Of a stretch of DNA of 64,000 bases, positions 19,629-30,890 are shown piece by piece. The translations under genes were made by a program, and so were the position numbers. The notes beneath the pieces were generated by a model that was not told the origin of the DNA, did not search any database, and saw only the letters and a list, made by a program, of their open reading frames with translations. Source of the DNA: Sphingomonas taxi (GTDB lineage Bacteria; Pseudomonadota; Alphaproteobacteria; Sphingomonadales; Sphingomonadaceae); NCBI GenBank assembly GCA_003243195.1, contig QFQI01000003.1:62001-126000 (forward strand), in the 5' to 3' direction. Every line of letters starts with the position of its first letter. Positions within the stretch are counted from its first letter, which is position 1.

Positions 19629-20815
19629 CAACCGTGTCCGGCCGTTCGTTCACCCAGAGCCGCGACAAACCGCTCGAACAGATAGAAGCTATCCTGCGGC
19701 CCCGGGCTGGCCTCCGGGTGATATTGCACCGAGAACGCCGGGTGATCGGTCAGTTCCAGCCCCGCGTTCGACCCGTCGAACAGCGACACATGCGTCTCGC
19801 GCGCGTTCGCCGGCAGGCTGTCGCGCTCGACCGCGAAGCCGTGGTTCATGCTGGTGATCTCGACCGCGCCGTCGTCGAGGCGCTTGACCGGATGGTTCGC
19901 ACCGCGATGGCCCTGGAACATCTTGGTGGTGCGCGCGCCGACCGCCAGTGCGAGCAACTGGTGGCCCAGGCAGATGCCGAACAGCGGCTTGCCGGTATCC
20001 AGCAACCGGCGGATCACCGGCACCGCATAGTCGCCGGTCGCGGCGGGGTCGCCGGGGCCGTTCGACAGGAAGATGCCGTCCGGGGACAGCGCCATGATCT
20101 CATCGAAGGTCGCGGTCGCCGGCACCACCGACACCTTCGCACCCGCCTGAACCAGATTACGGAAGATGTTGAACTTGCTGCCATAGTCGATCGCGACGAC
20201 GTGCGGCCGCTCGCCTTCGCCCGCGTCGGCATAACCGAAGCCCAGCCGCCAGATGCCGCCCGCCCAGCTCCCGTGCGTCTCCCGCGTCACGTCCCTGGCG
20301 AGGTCCATGCCCTCCAGCCCCGGCCAGCCGCGCGCCTGGCGCAGCAGCGCGTCGAGGTCGAAGTCCCCACTTGCCGAATGCGCGACCACGCCGGTCGGCG
20401 CGCCCCCGCCCCGGATGCGCCGGGTCAGGGCGCGGGTGTCGATCCCGGCCAGCCCGATGCGCGTGTGACGCTGCATCCAGCCCGACAGGTTCTCCATCGC
20501 GCGGAAGTTGGACGGCGCGGTCGGATCCTCGCGCACGATCATCCCCAGCGCGTGCGGATTGTCCGCCTCCACGTCGTCGGGGTTCGCGCCGACGTTGCCG
20601 ATGTGCGGGAAGGTGAAGGTGATGATCTGCCCGGCGAAGGACGGATCGGTCATGATCTCCTGATAGCCGGTCATCGCGGTGTGGAAGCACACCTCGCCGA
20701 CGGCGGCGCCCTCCGCGCCGAAGCCTCTGCCCCACGCCACCTCGCCATTGGCCAGGACGAGGACGCCGGTGGCGCCTTCCGGTTTGGGCGCGTGCGGAAA
20801 CTCAGGCTCGGCCAT
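19628..20815 (-). CDS. carA: Carbamoyl-phosphate synthase, small (glutaminase) subunit
   Basis: Hydrolyses glutamine and passes ammonia to CarB. The 395-residue protein has the N-terminal CPSase domain (CFHTAMTGYQEIMTDPSFA, ANPDDVEA) and a class I glutamine amidotransferase domain. The nucleophile is the Cys in FGICLGHQLL, and the His/Glu of the triad are in YHPEASPGPQD. The ATG has AAGGAG upstream. It is first in the operon carA, small gene, carB. Divergent from yqeY across a 95-base gap. Confidence 0.97.
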   Translation of the reverse strand: MAEPEFPHAPKPEGATGVLVLANGEVAWGRGFGAEGAAVGEVCFHTAMTGYQEIMTDPSFAGQIITFTFPHIGNVGANPDDVEADNPHALGMIVREDPTAPSNFRAMENLSGWMQRHTRIGLAGIDTRALTRRIRGGGAPTGVVAHSASGDFDLDALLRQARGWPGLEGMDLARDVTRETHGSWAGGIWRLGFGYADAGEGERPHVVAIDYGSKFNIFRNLVQAGAKVSVVPATATFDEIMALSPDGIFLSNGPGDPAATGDYAVPVIRRLLDTGKPLFGICLGHQLLALAVGARTTKMFQGHRGANHPVKRLDDGAVEITSMNHGFAVERDSLPANARETHVSLFDGSNAGLELTDHPAFSVQYHPEASPGPQDSFYLFERFVAALGERTAGHG

Positions 20816-20871
20816 GACAGGCGGGCACTCCTTGTGTGGGTCGGCAATGTCGCTAAGCCCCGCCCGCTAGA

Positions 20872-20889
20872 GACGCGTGGGCGACGCGT
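20872..20889. promoter_or_regulatory. Direct repeat in carA/yqeY divergent spacer
   Basis: GACGCGT occurs at 20872-20878 and again at 20883-20889, eleven bases apart, about one helical turn. Each copy contains the palindrome ACGCGT. It lies in the only spacer between carA (minus) and yqeY (plus) and could be an operator. No regulator is identified. Confidence 0.3.
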
Positions 20890-20910
20890 CAATGTGTAAG
20901 GGACGAACAG

Positions 20911-21363
20911 ATGATACGCGACGACATCAAGGCAGCGCAGATCGCGGCGATGAAGGCCGGCGACAAGGAAGCGCGCGCGGCGATCGGGTTGATCCAGGCC
21001 GCGATCAAGAACCGCGACATCGAGGCGCGCACCGGCGCCGCCCCCGCCGACGACGACGCGCTGGTGATCGAGGTGCTGCAGAAGATGGTGAAGCAGCGCC
21101 GCGAGTCGATCGCGATGTTCGAACAGGGCGGCCGCGCGGAGCTGGCGGCGGCGGAAGCGGCGGAGGTCGCGGTGATCGAGCGCTTCCTGCCCGCGCAGAT
21201 GAGCGAGGACGAGACCAGGGCCGCGATCGAATCGATCAAGGCGGAACTGGGCGCGTCGGGGATGAAGGACATGGGCCGCGTCATGGCGGAACTGAAGGCG
21301 CGGCACGCGACGACGCTGGACATGAGCAAGGCGAGCGGGCTGGTGAAGGCGGCGCTCGCCTAG
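20911..21363 (+). CDS. GatB/YqeY-domain protein
   Basis: 150 residues, all a YqeY domain, related to the C-terminal tRNA-binding part of the amidotransferase subunit GatB. Typical phrases are IRDDIKAAQIAAMKAGDK, VLQKMVKQRRESIAMFEQGGR, ERFLPAQMSEDE and the C-terminal DMGRVMAELKARH. Standalone YqeY proteins are thought to help amino-acylation steps but are poorly characterised. It lies directly upstream of dnaG, a neighbourhood often seen in alphaproteobacteria, though here a 321-base gap with its own promoter separates the two. Confidence 0.9.
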   Translation: MIRDDIKAAQIAAMKAGDKEARAAIGLIQAAIKNRDIEARTGAAPADDDALVIEVLQKMVKQRRESIAMFEQGGRAELAAAEAAEVAVIERFLPAQMSEDETRAAIESIKAELGASGMKDMGRVMAELKARHATTLDMSKASGLVKAALA

Positions 21364-21672
21364 CGCCGATCGACATTCGGCGCGGGCGGCGGCAATCACC
21401 GCCCTTGCGTTATGCCGTCGCTCCCGCGCAGGCCGGGGTTCATACATATTGACGTCGCGGAGGGGGGAGAGGTGCGCGACCAGCGCTGCGTCACGCCCGA
21501 GGCCCGCTCGCGAGGCGTCGGATGTGCGGGACCATTGCGCTGCCGCACGGCTTCTTCTGGGAGCGCGGCACCTCCGGGTTTTCGCGCCTTCGCGCGGGCC
21601 ACGTTCCGCCCGCCGCCGTGGCGCCCGATGAACAAGGATTGCCGGTTCGCTGCACCTCCGCCATAACCGTGT
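21364..21672. other. Intergenic stretch yqeY to dnaG with one REP-like element
   Basis: No credible gene. The small frames here have no ribosome site and no recognisable protein. A copy of the REP-like element lies at 21417-21441 (GTCGCTCCCGCGCAGGCCGG core). The base composition stays high in GC apart from a short AT-richer patch just before dnaG, which holds its promoter. Confidence 0.6.
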
Positions 21673-21678
21673 TATAAT
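21673..21678 (+). promoter_or_regulatory. Consensus -10 box (TATAAT) seven bases before dnaG start
   Basis: A perfect TATAAT in otherwise GC-rich DNA. The expected transcription start, about seven bases downstream, falls on the GTG start of dnaG at 21685, and no Shine-Dalgarno precedes that GTG. The pattern predicts a leaderless mRNA. No good -35 is seen at 17 bases; TTGCCG lies 28 bases away. Confidence 0.5.
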
Positions 21679-21684
21679 CACGGC

Positions 21685-23594
21685 GTGAGCCTCACCCCCG
21701 CCTTCCTCGACGAACTGCGCGCGCGCACCTCGCTGACCGCGCTGGTCGGCAAGACGGTGAAGCTGACGCGCGCCGGACGCGAGTCGAAGGGCTGCTGCCC
21801 GTTCCATAACGAGAAGACGCCGTCCTTCTACGTCAACGACGACAAGGGCTTCTATCACTGCTTCGGCTGCTCGGCGCACGGCGACGCGATCCGCTGGCTC
21901 ACCGATCACCAGGGGCTGCCGTTCATGGATGCGGTGAAGGAACTCGCCGCCGCCGCCGGAATGGAGCTGCCCGCGCAGGACGCCCGCGCCGCGCAGGCGG
22001 CGGAGCGCGCCAGGTCGCTGCACGACGTGATGCAGGCCGCGGCGGACTGGTTCGCGGCGCAGCTCGGCGGGATCGAGGGCGCGGCGGCGCGCGCGCTGCT
22101 GGAGAAGCGCGGCGTAACGGAGGCGACACGGCGGGCATTCGCGTTCGGTTATGCGCCCGATTCGCGGGGCAGGCTGCGCGCGGCGCTGAAGGAATATGGC
22201 GACGCGATGCTGGTCGAGGCCGGGCTGCTGATCCAGGTCGAGGGCAAGGAGCCGTACGATCGCTTCCGCGGCCGGCTGATGATCCCGATCCGCGACCCGC
22301 GCGGGCGCGTGATCGCGTTCGGCGGCCGGATCATCGAGGACGGCGAGCCGAAATATCTGAACTCGCCGGACACGCCGCTGTTCGACAAGGGGCGCACGCT
22401 CTACAATCTCGACCGCGCCGCGCCGGCCGCGCGCAAGACCGCGCGCCTGTTCGTGGTCGAAGGCTATATGGACGCGATCGCGCTGGCGCAGGGCGGGATC
22501 GGCGAGGTGGTCGCCCCGCTCGGCACCGCGCTGACCGAGCAGCAACTGGAACGCCTGTGGCGCGTGGTCGACGTGCCGGTGCTGTGCCTGGACGGCGACG
22601 CGGCCGGGCAGAAGGCCGCGCTCCGCGCCGCGCACCGTGCGCTGCCGATGCTGGCGCCGGGGCGCAGCCTGGCGTTCGCGACGCTGCCGGAGGGGCAGGA
22701 TCCCGACGACCTGATGCGCGCGAAGGGCGCGCGGGCGTTCGAGACGCTGGTGCAGGCCGCCGAGCCGCTGGTCGACCGGCTGTGGAAGCATGAACTCGCC
22801 GCCGAACCGCTCGACACGCCGGAACAGCGCGCCGGGCTGAAGAAGCGCCTGTCCGACCTGGCCGAGACGATCGCCGATCCATCGGTGAAGTCCGAATACA
22901 AGGCGGAATTCCGCCACCGTTTCGACGAACGGTTCGCCCGCAACCGCCAGCCGTTCCAGCAGCGTACCCCCTTCTACCCGATCGCGGCGCGCAAGCCCGG
23001 CCAGAAGTGGACGCCCCCCGCGCCCCCGGTGACCGAGGACGCCAAGAAGGTGCGCGCGGCGGGCGGGATCGACCGCGTGCTCGCCAAGGCGGTGCTCGCC
23101 GGGCTGATCCGCCACCCCGCCGAGATCGCGCGGCACATGGAGGTGCTGGGCGGGCTGAAGCTCGCCGACGGCGCGCTGGGCCGCCTGTTCGAGGCGGTGG
23201 TGGACGTGGCGCTGGAGGACCGTCGCGACCATTCGGCGAACGGGGGTGCGCTTGATAGCGGACGGCTGGTCACCATATTGGCACGGTCCGGTTTTGAGAC
23301 GGTCGCCCACGATCTGTTGAGAGCCGATACAATGCCCTATTCGTTCACACGCGCCGGCGCCGATGAAAAACAGGCTTGCGACGACCTCGACGAGGCGATC
23401 GCGGTGCTGGTCGCCCGGCCGGAGGTGGATGCGGCGCTCGCGGAGGCAACTTCCGCGATGCAGGCGCGCTTCACCGTCGAAGCGTTCGAACGACAGGTGG
23501 CATTGGTGAACGAACAGCGCGCGCTCGACGAGCGGCTTGCAAATCTGGTGCAGGCAAACGAAGACGCCCGCGCGCTTGGACCCGAGGACGATTG

Positions 23595-23595
<1 letters not shown>
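21685..23595 (+). CDS. dnaG: DNA primase
   Basis: Makes RNA primers for replication. The 636 residues show the N-terminal zinc-binding domain (CCPFHNEKTPSFYV and YHCFGCSAHGDA, residues about 35-66). The TOPRIM catalytic core follows, with VVEGYMDAIAL near 257 and CLDGDAAGQKA near 302, and then a C-terminal DnaB-interaction region. The start is GTG in a likely leaderless position after TATAAT. The stop overlaps the rpoD ATG by one base (TGATG), giving the classical dnaG-rpoD order of the macromolecular synthesis operon. Confidence 0.97.
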
Positions 23596-25622
<2,027 letters not shown>

Positions 25623-25631
25623 TCGCCAGCC

Positions 25632-25656
25632 GGCCGGCGCCCGACGGGTGCCGGCC
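25632..25656 (+). terminator. Terminator-like hairpin after rpoD
   Basis: Arms GGCCGGCGCCC (25632-25642) and GGGTGCCGGCC (25646-25656) form an 11-base stem with one G-T pair and a three-base loop, ten bases after the rpoD stop. There is no T-run. Confidence 0.6.
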
Positions 25657-25987
25657 GCAGCGCCGGGGCGGTTCGCCCCTGCCCGCCCGTTTTGGCGCCC
25701 TCCCCGGTCGCGTCGGCGCAGGCCGGTGCGCAAGACCGGCGCTTGCACAGCTTTCATTCGCCCGCTTGCCCGTGCTGCCTGCGCGACCGCCCGTGTCGGG
25801 CGCGCCGCTGGAGCGCGACCCGGCCGCCATCGCCCCGGCGCGGCGGCGGCACGCAACAAAACCCGCCCTGCCGTCCCGCAATCGTGTGCACCGCACCGCG
25901 CGTAAACTCCCCCTTCACCTCCACGCCCTACCAGATGCGCATCGGTGGCGGGGTGGCGTTTCCGATCCAGTGCCATTCTCGGAGGAC
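25657..25987. other. Intergenic stretch after rpoD with a REP-like element
   Basis: No gene supported. A degenerate copy of the REP-like element is at about 25707-25730 (GTCGCGTCGGCGCAGGCCGG). Frames crossing it are continuations of shadows of rpoD. A GGAGG at 25981 belongs to the next gene. I see no RNA gene. Confidence 0.55.
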
Positions 25988-26653
25988 ATGCAGGTGACCA
26001 TCGCAACGGACAGGCGCCCGACCGGCTGCGCGGACACGATCCTGACGATGGTCGCCGCCGATGGCACCGCCGCCGCGCCGCATACGCGCGCGATGGCGGA
26101 TGCGCAGGCGACGCTGCGCGACATCGCGGATGCGGTGCATGCGCTGTGCGTCATCCACGGCGTGTTCCCCGGCATCGTCGACCATGCCGGCGCCGGCAGC
26201 ACCGATCCGCTGGCGCGGGACTGGCTGGCGCACGCCGCCGCCGCGATGGCCGGGGAACGCGCGCTGCTGGTGCGGCTCACCGCCGCCGCCGGTCCGCTGC
26301 CCTCCACGCCCGGACAGGCGCAATCGCAGGCCGCGATCCTGGCGCAGCGCAACGCACTGGAGATGCTGGCGCGGTCGGATCGCGCCGGCTGCGCGATCGG
26401 GGCCGCGCTCGCCTTCGTGCTCGACTGGGCGGCGGTTCGCACGGTGCTGGACGGATGCGCCGCGCGGCTGGCGCTGCCCCCCGCGACCGATTTCGACGAG
26501 GCGGTGGCGCGGGCACGCGCGCTGCTCGCCGCGACGGTCGCCGGTCCCGCGGTCGCGCGTGCGATGACGTTCGGCGCGCAGCAGATGCTCGCCCAGCATC
26601 GCGGGCTGTGGCAGTTGCTGGAATCGCGCGCGGCGGCGCGCGGGGCGCGCTGA
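25988..26653 (+). CDS. Helical protein of unknown function
   Basis: 221 residues, Ala-rich and predicted mostly helical, without signal peptide or clear membrane span. Coding is supported by GGAGG just upstream and by the AT-poor third positions of the frame. GGAGG is only two bases from the ATG, so the in-frame GTG six bases on (25994) may be the true start. Phrases such as DAVHALCVIHGVFPGIVDHAG and RLTAAAGPLP recall a family seen mainly in sphingomonads, but I cannot name its function. The next gene starts 69 bases downstream. Confidence 0.6.
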   Translation: MQVTIATDRRPTGCADTILTMVAADGTAAAPHTRAMADAQATLRDIADAVHALCVIHGVFPGIVDHAGAGSTDPLARDWLAHAAAAMAGERALLVRLTAAAGPLPSTPGQAQSQAAILAQRNALEMLARSDRAGCAIGAALAFVLDWAAVRTVLDGCAARLALPPATDFDEAVARARALLAATVAGPAVARAMTFGAQQMLAQHRGLWQLLESRAAARGAR

Positions 26654-26722
26654 CCCGCGCTTGCCTCACCACCGCGCCTGCCGCTATCCATGGCGGGTTT
26701 TCGGGCATGGGTGGATAGGTGG

Positions 26723-27568
26723 ATGCAGCGCTTCGACGGCACGGCGGATTATGTCGCCACCGATGATCTGAAGGTGGCGGTGAACGCCGCGGTGGCGCTG
26801 CGCCGTCCGCTGCTGGTGAAGGGCGAGCCGGGCACCGGCAAGACGGTGCTGGCACAGGAGATCGCGCGCGCCGCGGGCGCGGAGCTGATCGAGTGGAACG
26901 TCAAGTCGACCACCCGCGCGCAGCAGGGCTTGTACGAATATGATGCGGTGGCGCGGCTGCGCGACGGGCAGCTCGGCGATCCGCGCGTCCACGACATCGC
27001 CAATTACATCCGGCGCGGGAAGTTGTGGGAGGCGTTCACGCGCCCCGTGTCGCCGGTGCTGCTGATCGACGAGATCGACAAGGTCGACATCGAATTCCCC
27101 AACGATCTGCTCCAGGAGCTCGATCGCATGGAGTTCCACGTCTACGAAACCGGCGAGACGGTGCGCGCGGTCCAGCGGCCGATCGTGGTCATCACCTCCA
27201 ACAACGAGAAGGAACTGCCCGACGCCTTCCTGCGCCGCTGTTTCTTCCACTATATCCGCTTTCCCGATCGCGAGACGATGCAGCGCATCGTCGACGTGCA
27301 TTTCCCCGGCATCCAGAAGCTGCTCGTCGCCCGCGCGATGGACATCTTCTACGAGGTGCGCGAGGTGCCGGGGCTGAAGAAGAAGCCGTCGACCAGCGAA
27401 TTGCTCGACTGGCTGAAGCTGCTGCTGCACGAGGACATGCCGATGGAGGTGTTGCAGAACCGCGATGCCACCAAGGCGATCCCGCCGCTCCACGGCGCGT
27501 TGCTGAAGAACGAGCAGGACGTGATGCTGTTCGAACGGCTGGCGTTCATGGCGCGACGGCGTTCCTGA
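26723..27568 (+). CDS. MoxR-family AAA+ ATPase
   Basis: 281 residues. Walker A is GEPGTGKT at 34-41, Walker B is PVLLIDEIDK, sensor 1 lies in VVITSNNEKELPDAFLRRC, and the family phrase is KSTTRAQQGLYEYD. MoxR ATPases act as chaperones that mature metalloenzymes or large complexes, together with VWA proteins. The start at MQRFDGTADYV is preferred because family members begin there; an ATG 33 bases upstream also exists. The VWA gene follows after four bases, a fixed partner arrangement. Confidence 0.92.
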   Translation: MQRFDGTADYVATDDLKVAVNAAVALRRPLLVKGEPGTGKTVLAQEIARAAGAELIEWNVKSTTRAQQGLYEYDAVARLRDGQLGDPRVHDIANYIRRGKLWEAFTRPVSPVLLIDEIDKVDIEFPNDLLQELDRMEFHVYETGETVRAVQRPIVVITSNNEKELPDAFLRRCFFHYIRFPDRETMQRIVDVHFPGIQKLLVARAMDIFYEVREVPGLKKKPSTSELLDWLKLLLHEDMPMEVLQNRDATKAIPPLHGALLKNEQDVMLFERLAFMARRRS

Positions 27569-27572
27569 GGCG

Positions 27573-28751
27573 ATGTTCCTCACCTTCCTCGACGAATTGC
27601 GCCGCGGCGGCATCCCGGCGGGGATGAAGGAACATCTGCTGCTGCTCGAGGCGCTCGACGCCGGGGTGATCGAGCGGACGCCGGAGAGCTTCTACCACCT
27701 GTCGCGCGCGATCTACGTCAAGGACGAGGCGCTGTTCGATCGCTTCGACCAGGTGTTCGCGCGCGTCTTCCGGGGGCTGGAGGGGACGGCCGGGCTGCCG
27801 GCGGGACACGTGCCCGAGGAGTGGCTGAAGGCGGTGGCGCAACGCTATCTCTCGCCCGAGGAGATGGCGCGGGTGGCGGCGCTGGGATCGTGGGACGAGA
27901 TCATGGACACGCTGCGCCAGCGGCTGGCGGAGCAGACCGAACGCCATCAGGGCGGATCGAAGTGGATCGGCACCGGCGGCACCAGCCCGTACGGCAATGG
28001 CGGCTACAATCCCGAAGGCGTGCGGATCGGCGGCGAATCGACGCACCGCCGCGCGATCAAGGTATGGGACCAGCGCGTCTTCCGCGATCTCGACAACACG
28101 CGCGAACTGGGCACGCGCAACATCAAGGTCGCGCTGCGCCGCCTGCGCCGCTTCGCGCGCGAGGGCGCGGCGGACGAGCTGGACGTGGACGCGACGATCG
28201 ACGGCACCGCGCGGCGCGGCTGGCTGGACGTGGCGATGCGCCCCACGCGCCGCAATGCGGTGAAGCTGCTGCTGTTCCTCGACGTCGGCGGCTCGATGGA
28301 TCCGTACATCCGGTTGTGCGAGGATCTGTTCTCCGCCGCCACCGCCGAATTCCGGCACCTCGAATTCTTCTACTTCCACAATTGCCCGTACGAGGGCGTG
28401 TGGAAGGACAACCGTCGCCGCTTCCAGGAGCGGACGCCGCTGTGGGACGTGCTGCACCGCTACGGGAACGATCACAAGCTGGTGCTGGTGGGCGATGCGT
28501 CGATGAGCCCGTACGAGATCACGCAGCCGGGCGGATCGGTGGAGCATCTGAACGAGGAAGCCGGCGCGGTGTGGATGCAGCGGCTGACCGCCACCTACCC
28601 CGCCGCCGCGTGGCTGAACCCGCTGCCCCAGACGCAATGGGGCTATACCGCGTCGGTGGGGATCATCGAACAATTGATGGACGGGCGGATGTACCCGCTG
28701 ACGCTCGCCGGGCTGGATGCCGCGATGCGGGAGCTGACCCGCAAGCGGTAA
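27573..28751 (+). CDS. VWA-domain (CoxE-like) protein, MoxR partner
   Basis: 392 residues. A helical N-terminal half (FLDELRRGGIPAGMKEHLLLLEAL) precedes a von Willebrand A domain with the metal site LDVGGSMD (Asp237 onward). The second position reads Gly instead of Ser, as is usual in this CoxE-like family. Lower in the domain are LVGDASMSPYEI and the C-terminal W-rich segment. It binds a metal and works with the MoxR ATPase four bases upstream, probably in protein-complex maturation. The target is not encoded next to it. Confidence 0.9.
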   Translation: MFLTFLDELRRGGIPAGMKEHLLLLEALDAGVIERTPESFYHLSRAIYVKDEALFDRFDQVFARVFRGLEGTAGLPAGHVPEEWLKAVAQRYLSPEEMARVAALGSWDEIMDTLRQRLAEQTERHQGGSKWIGTGGTSPYGNGGYNPEGVRIGGESTHRRAIKVWDQRVFRDLDNTRELGTRNIKVALRRLRRFAREGAADELDVDATIDGTARRGWLDVAMRPTRRNAVKLLLFLDVGGSMDPYIRLCEDLFSAATAEFRHLEFFYFHNCPYEGVWKDNRRRFQERTPLWDVLHRYGNDHKLVLVGDASMSPYEITQPGGSVEHLNEEAGAVWMQRLTATYPAAAWLNPLPQTQWGYTASVGIIEQLMDGRMYPLTLAGLDAAMRELTRKR

Positions 28752-28799
28752 GGCGGCGGGACGGCGTGGGCGTCCCCTGACGCTTGCCGCCCGACGGTT

Positions 28800-28825
28800 C
28801 CGGGCGCGGGGCCGCGCGCGCCCGG
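28800..28825 (+). terminator. Hairpin after the MoxR-VWA pair
   Basis: Arms CCGGGCGCG (28800-28808) and CGCGCCCGG (28817-28825) pair perfectly over nine bases with an eight-base loop, followed by GCTTTG. It lies between the convergent VWA and RNase T2 genes. Confidence 0.55.
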
Positions 28826-28842
28826 GCTTTGCCCGCGCCGCC

Positions 28843-29550
28843 TCAGCGCGGCGGCTGGATCGTCACCATCGCCGCCGGATCGAGCCCGCCCTGGTGGCCC
28901 GGGCAGCGCGTGTAGCGGAAGCGCCTGTCGGTGCACAGCCACACCTCGTCCAGCGCGCCGGCGCGCGTGCCGGTGATGCGCATCATGTCGGCGCGCAGCC
29001 CGGGATTGCGCGCGGCGATCGCCTGCGCCAGCCGTCCGGCGGTGAGCGGCGCGCGCGACAATTGCGCCATGTCAGGGAAGCGCAAGGCGCGGAACATCGT
29101 GGTGGAGCGCGCGAAATAGCGCTCCGGCGTGTAGCCCGCCATGCAGGTGCCGTGCTTGGACCATTCATGCTGCAACAATTGCGGCGACGGGGTGGCGCAC
29201 ATATTGCGGCGGATCACCTGCCGCGACAGGATCGGCGTCGCGCGGCAATATTGCGGCCATTCCTTGCCGACGCCGTCCGGCCACAGCCCGTGGAGCACGA
29301 AGCCGAAACGGTTCGTCGACCGGCACTGGAAGCGCGCGGACGCATCATCGCCGCGCGTGCGGCAATATTCCGGGCTCCAGCTTATCGCCAGCGTGTAGCT
29401 GCCGATCGGGACGCGCCGCGCCGGCTGGTCGGCGGACGGCAGGTCGGCGTGCGGGCGCGGCACATCGTCCGGCAGCGCGCAGGACAGCGCCTGCGCGCTC
29501 GCCGTTCCCGGCAGCGCGATCATGCCCAGCGCCAGCAGCCACGTCTTCAT
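28843..29550 (-). CDS. Secreted RNase T2-family ribonuclease
   Basis: 235 residues with a signal peptide (MKTWLLALGMIALPGTASA). Both active-site blocks of the T2 family are present: CAS1 FVLHGLWPD and CAS2 HEWSKHGTC, each with its catalytic His. There are several Cys for disulfides, as expected in the periplasm. It cleaves RNA non-specifically and is thought to scavenge nucleotides. The ATG overlaps the stop of the upstream membrane protein (ATGA), so it ends a four-gene minus operon with nadC. Confidence 0.93.
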   Translation of the reverse strand: MKTWLLALGMIALPGTASAQALSCALPDDVPRPHADLPSADQPARRVPIGSYTLAISWSPEYCRTRGDDASARFQCRSTNRFGFVLHGLWPDGVGKEWPQYCRATPILSRQVIRRNMCATPSPQLLQHEWSKHGTCMAGYTPERYFARSTTMFRALRFPDMAQLSRAPLTAGRLAQAIAARNPGLRADMMRITGTRAGALDEVWLCTDRRFRYTRCPGHQGGLDPAAMVTIQPPR

Positions 29551-30014
29551 GCGCGATCCTCATCCATTTCATCGTCGTTCAGGTCCTCGGCATCCTCGCC
29601 GAACCACGTCCGCGCATCGGGGCGGAACAGTTGCACGGCCGCGGCGATGCCCAGCACGAGCATCCCCGCCGACAGCAGCAGCGCGACGACCGGCACCGAT
29701 CCGCGTAGCAGCACCGTCAGGTTGAACAGGAAGCGCAGCACCGCCAGCGCGGTCAGCACGGTGACGATCCACTTGGCGACCAGGCTGGCGCGGCGCGCGA
29801 CCAGATACCATAGCGCCAGCGTGATCGCGGCGCTCAGCAGCAGCGCGGCGGGCAGGATCCATCCGAACGCCGCCGTCTTCGGATCGGCGGCGAGCCGGGC
29901 GGCGGTCGAGTGCCAGCTCGTCGCCCAGCCGATCAGCCCCAGCCCGAACGACCCGAGGTAGAATCGCTCGAACCGGACGATCGACCGTGGCCGCACATCC
30001 CGCGCCTGCTCCAT
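29547..30014 (-). CDS. Inner-membrane protein, unknown function
   Basis: 155 residues with about four membrane segments (near residues 18-38, 55-75, 82-100 and 108-128) and an acidic C-terminal tail (EDAEDLNDDEMDEDRA). GGAGAGGAAG before the ATG picks this start over one 30 bases upstream. It lies 30 bases after nadC and overlaps the RNase T2 start by four bases. No family is recognised; the pattern resembles small DUF-type membrane proteins of four helices. Confidence 0.72.
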   Translation of the reverse strand: MEQARDVRPRSIVRFERFYLGSFGLGLIGWATSWHSTAARLAADPKTAAFGWILPAALLLSAAITLALWYLVARRASLVAKWIVTVLTALAVLRFLFNLTVLLRGSVPVVALLLSAGMLVLGIAAAVQLFRPDARTWFGEDAEDLNDDEMDEDRA

Positions 30015-30044
30015 GGTGCTTCCTCTCCTGACCCGATCATTCAT

Positions 30045-30890
30045 TCAGATGCTGGCGAAATCCAGCCCGATATCGGCCGCCGGCGCCGATTGCGTGATCC
30101 GCCCGACGCTGACGTAGCGCACGCCCGTGCGTGCGATCGCGCCGATCGTGTCCAGCGTGACCCCGCCGGATGCCTCGGTAGGGACGCGTCCGCCGACGAT
30201 CGCCACCGCGTCGCGCAGCAACGCCGGGTCCATGTTGTCGAGCAGCAGGTGCGTCGCGCCCGCCTCCAGCGCCGGCGCGATCTGGTCGAGCCGGTCGACC
30301 TCCACGATGATCGCCGCGATCCCCGCCGCCTTCGCCAGCGCCGCCGCCGGGCCGACGCCGCCGGCGACTGCGACATGATTGTCCTTGATCATCGCCGCAT
30401 CCCACAGCCCCATGCGATGGTTCTGCGCGCCGCCGGTGCGGGTGGCGTATTTCTCCAGCCGGCGCAGCCCGGGGATGGTCTTGCGCGTGTCGAGCAATGT
30501 CGCACCGCTGCCCGCGATCGCATCGACATAGGCCGCGGTCAGCGTCGCGATGCCCGACAGATGCTGGACGGTGTTCAGCGCCGATCGCTCCGCGCTCAAC
30601 AGAGCGCGCGCATTGCCGTTCACGCGCATCAGCGGCGTGCCGGGCACGACCCGTGCGCCGTCGGCCACCAGCATGTCGATGTCCACGGCCGGGTCGAGCC
30701 GGCGGAAGAACGCCGCGGCGATCTCCAGCCCGCACACCGTGATCGCGTCGCGGCTGTCCATCACGGCGGCGAAGCGCGCGTCGGCGGGGATCACGGCGGC
30801 GGCGGTGACGTCGCCACCCTCGCCCAGATCCTCCGCCAGCGTCGCGGCGACGAACGCGTCGAGATCGAACCCGTCAAGGCGGAAGGTCAT
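30045..30890 (-). CDS. nadC: Nicotinate-nucleotide pyrophosphorylase (carboxylating)
   Basis: Converts quinolinate and PRPP to nicotinate mononucleotide in de novo NAD synthesis. The 281 residues show the family motifs NGNARALLSAERSALN, LDTRKTIPGLRRLEKYA, GGAQNHRMGL, IKDNH and LLLDNM. A longer frame upstream belongs to the SH3 gene in another register; MTFRLDGFD at 30890 is the natural start. Its ATG overlaps the SH3-gene stop by four bases. No nadA or nadB is in the window. Confidence 0.96.
   Translation of the reverse strand: MTFRLDGFDLDAFVAATLAEDLGEGGDVTAAAVIPADARFAAVMDSRDAITVCGLEIAAAFFRRLDPAVDIDMLVADGARVVPGTPLMRVNGNARALLSAERSALNTVQHLSGIATLTAAYVDAIAGSGATLLDTRKTIPGLRRLEKYATRTGGAQNHRMGLWDAAMIKDNHVAVAGGVGPAAALAKAAGIAAIIVEVDRLDQIAPALEAGATHLLLDNMDPALLRDAVAIVGGRVPTEASGGVTLDTIGAIARTGVRYVSVGRITQSAPAADIGLDFASI

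Noticed and set aside
20671..23310. 879-codon minus frame over dnaG
   Set aside because: Antisense shadow with low-complexity His/Arg/Leu composition. dnaG on the plus strand has full motifs.
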